DNA of 64,000 nt from KBS-83 sp051025295 (GTDB taxonomy: Bacteria; Acidobacteriota; Terriglobia; Terriglobales; Acidobacteriaceae), in the NCBI GenBank assembly GCA_051025295.1, contig JBMGJV010000019.1, one strand, 5' to 3'. The notes beneath the pieces are model-generated. The model did no database searches, was not told where the DNA came from, and saw nothing but the letters and a program-made list of their open reading frames with translations. Position numbers and translations under genes: made by a program. Numbering within the stretch: position 1 is the stretch's first letter; each line of letters starts with the position of its first letter. This document shows, piece after piece, positions 62,685 to 64,000 of the stretch.

Positions 62685-63881
62685 ATGCAAGACCGCACGT
62701 ACAGCCCGATCGCCAGCCGCCCCCGCGCCGCCACCAGCAGCTCGAACCGCCTGCGCCTCGCCGGCACCGTCGCGCTCGGCATGGCCGCCCTGCTCTCGAT
62801 CAGCGGCTGCCAGAAGAACAACCCGGTCGACCCCGCCGACGTGAACGCCGCCCAGGCCGATCCCGGCGCCCCGACCAACGGCCACGGCCAAGTCCTGCTC
62901 AGTGACGGCACCTACGGACCCGCGCCCACCAATCAGCCAGCAGAACAGGCCACCCTGGGCGCCACGCCGACCATACCGCCCACGCCTGCCCAGTCCGCGC
63001 CCCCGCGTCGTCGGGAGAGCGCCCCGGCCCGGGAGTCCTACGCAGCACAGGCCGCCCCGCAGCCGCAGGAACAGCGCGCTTATCAGGACCAGCAGCCGGC
63101 CGAGGACGACGGACCCAATGCGGCGGATTACGCCGATTACGACAGCGGATCGAACGAAAACAGCCCCTACGAGACCACCAACGCGTACGACAACCAGAGC
63201 TATCAGCAGGATGCGTACGGCGACGGCTACCAGGCCGGCTACCAGGCTGGTATCCAGGCGTCTGAGCCGCCGCCCCCTCTGCCTGTCTACGGCCAGCCCC
63301 CGTGCCCCTCGTCCGGCTATCTCTGGAACCCCGGCTACTGGGCCTATGGCCCCTACGGCTACTACTGGGTGCCCGGCGCCTGGGTCGCCGCGCCCTACAC
63401 CGGCGCGCTCTGGACGCCCGGCTGGTGGGGCTTCTTCGCCGGCCTCTACCGCTGGCACCACGGCTACTGGGGACCGCATATCGGCTTCTACGGCGGCGTC
63501 CCGTACGGCTTCGGCTACACCGGCCAGGGCTTCCATGGCGGCTACTGGGATCACGACCAGTTCCGCTACAACCGCGCCGTGACGAACGTGAAGATCGTCA
63601 ACATCACGAACACCTACAACACAGTCGTGATCCAGAACGTGGTCAACAACAATCACGTCAGCTACAACGGTGGTCGCGGCGGCCTCTCCGTCCGGCCCAC
63701 CCCGAGCGAGTTCGCAGCCATGCGGGAGACGCACGTCCGCCCTCTGCCCGCCCAGCTCGCGCATGTCGAACAGGCACGCAACAACCGCCTGCAGTACGCG
63801 ACCTTCAACCAGGGCCACCCGCCCGTGGCGGTCGCGACCCGACCGATTGCTGTTCAGCACCTGCAGGCGCGCCAGCTGTGA
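62685..63881 (+). CDS. YXWGXW-repeat lipoprotein
   Basis: 398 residues from ATG 62685. Lipobox LLSISGC (Cys about 40), then a long low-complexity Pro/Gln/Asn/Tyr region (about 42-190), an aromatic block 'SGYLWNPGYWAYGPYGYYWV' and 'ALWTPGWWGFFAGLYRWHHGYWG' (about 213-260; the YXWGXW-type repeat), a Gly/Tyr-rich stretch and a C-terminal tail with 'NVKIVNITNTYNTVVIQNV' and 'VRPTPSEFAAMRE'. Such proteins are exported lipoproteins of unknown function, common in Acidobacteria. The apparent C-terminus (LQARQL) may be early because the next frame continues as plausible coding (see findings). The upstream palindromes may regulate it. Confidence 0.7.
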   Translation: MQDRTYSPIASRPRAATSSSNRLRLAGTVALGMAALLSISGCQKNNPVDPADVNAAQADPGAPTNGHGQVLLSDGTYGPAPTNQPAEQATLGATPTIPPTPAQSAPPRRRESAPARESYAAQAAPQPQEQRAYQDQQPAEDDGPNAADYADYDSGSNENSPYETTNAYDNQSYQQDAYGDGYQAGYQAGIQASEPPPPLPVYGQPPCPSSGYLWNPGYWAYGPYGYYWVPGAWVAAPYTGALWTPGWWGFFAGLYRWHHGYWGPHIGFYGGVPYGFGYTGQGFHGGYWDHDQFRYNRAVTNVKIVNITNTYNTVVIQNVVNNNHVSYNGGRGGLSVRPTPSEFAAMRETHVRPLPAQLAHVEQARNNRLQYATFNQGHPPVAVATRPIAVQHLQARQL

Positions 63882-64000
63882 TCAACCCGGGCGTCAACGG
63901 CGCCACCCGGCCCACCCCCCCCGCTGGCGATGCATCCTGCACCCGTGCCTGTCGCCCGCCCCGTCGAGCGTCCCCGGCGAGCGCCCCACCGACCGCGTTG
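63882..64000 (+). other. Window end: probable continuation of the YXWGXW gene in a shifted frame
   Basis: After the stop at 63881, the 119 bases contain a run of eight C (63913-63920) and no stop in the frame that reads PAVINPGVNGATRPTPPAG, then, in a different frame after the C-run, MHPAPVPVARPVERPRR. Both look like Pro/Ala-rich protein of this gene's type. Truncated by the window edge. Confidence 0.4.

Overview
The window reads as high-GC bacterial chromosome, most likely an acidobacterium of the class Terriglobia (Acidobacteriaceae-like). This is inferred from a combination of families: two Oar-like TonB-dependent receptors with an N-terminal carboxypeptidase-regulatory domain, a secreted TPR protein paired with an FG-GAP/ASPIC-UnbV protein, a membrane protein fused to a spermidine-synthase-like domain, a secretin carrying a cohesin-like domain, tandem DUF5985-like membrane proteins and a YXWGXW-type lipoprotein. 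I cannot name a genus. No rRNA, tRNA, CRISPR array, transposase or phage gene was seen.

Layout. Positions 1-3,000 hold a SnoaL-like protein, a secreted GH5 hydrolase and an ACMSD-type amidohydrolase; this stretch looks poorer in G+C than the rest. Positions 3,500-15,400 are a secreted or outer-membrane nutrient module: Oar receptor, TPR protein, ASPIC/UnbV protein, a small His/Cys membrane protein, a second Oar receptor, a 52-residue membrane protein and a secreted LamG-like protein. Positions 15,400-21,200 (minus strand) are a czcCBA-type tripartite metal efflux operon. Positions 21,300-26,700 carry a GH31 glycosidase, a TMEM175-like channel, a lipoprotein aldose 1-epimerase and a CPCC protein.

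Positions 26,780-33,090 are the proteostasis cluster tig-clpP-clpX-lon. Next come a secreted protein of unknown function, the membrane/spermidine-synthase fusion, engB, and a type II secretion/pilus-like operon (secretin plus two pseudopilins). Positions 40,400-55,300 are mostly housekeeping: smpB, pepA, a DJ-1/PfpI protein, pstS, argS, metG, tatD, a winged-helix plus two-DUF5985 operon, a YajQ protein, a polyprenyl diphosphate synthase, a DHH phosphoesterase overlapping uvsE, and a B12-binding domain protein. The right end has a tiny His-rich secreted peptide, a thioesterase, a divergent ArsR/metallo-beta-lactamase pair, a polytopic membrane protein and the envelope-lipid operon cdsA-(lipoprotein)-dxr-rseP. 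After that lies a pair of strong palindromes in front of a YXWGXW lipoprotein gene.

The most striking points are: (1) cdsA, normally essential, is split at a run of nine T, so it needs slippage, frameshifting or a sequence correction; (2) a 36-residue secreted peptide whose mature part is 9/14 histidine; (3) a secretin-cohesin fusion; (4) two evenly spaced palindromes upstream of the YXWGXW gene; (5) a divergent arsR/lactonase-like pair that looks leaderless on both sides with a dyad operator between. Functions are read from motifs by eye; no database search was possible.
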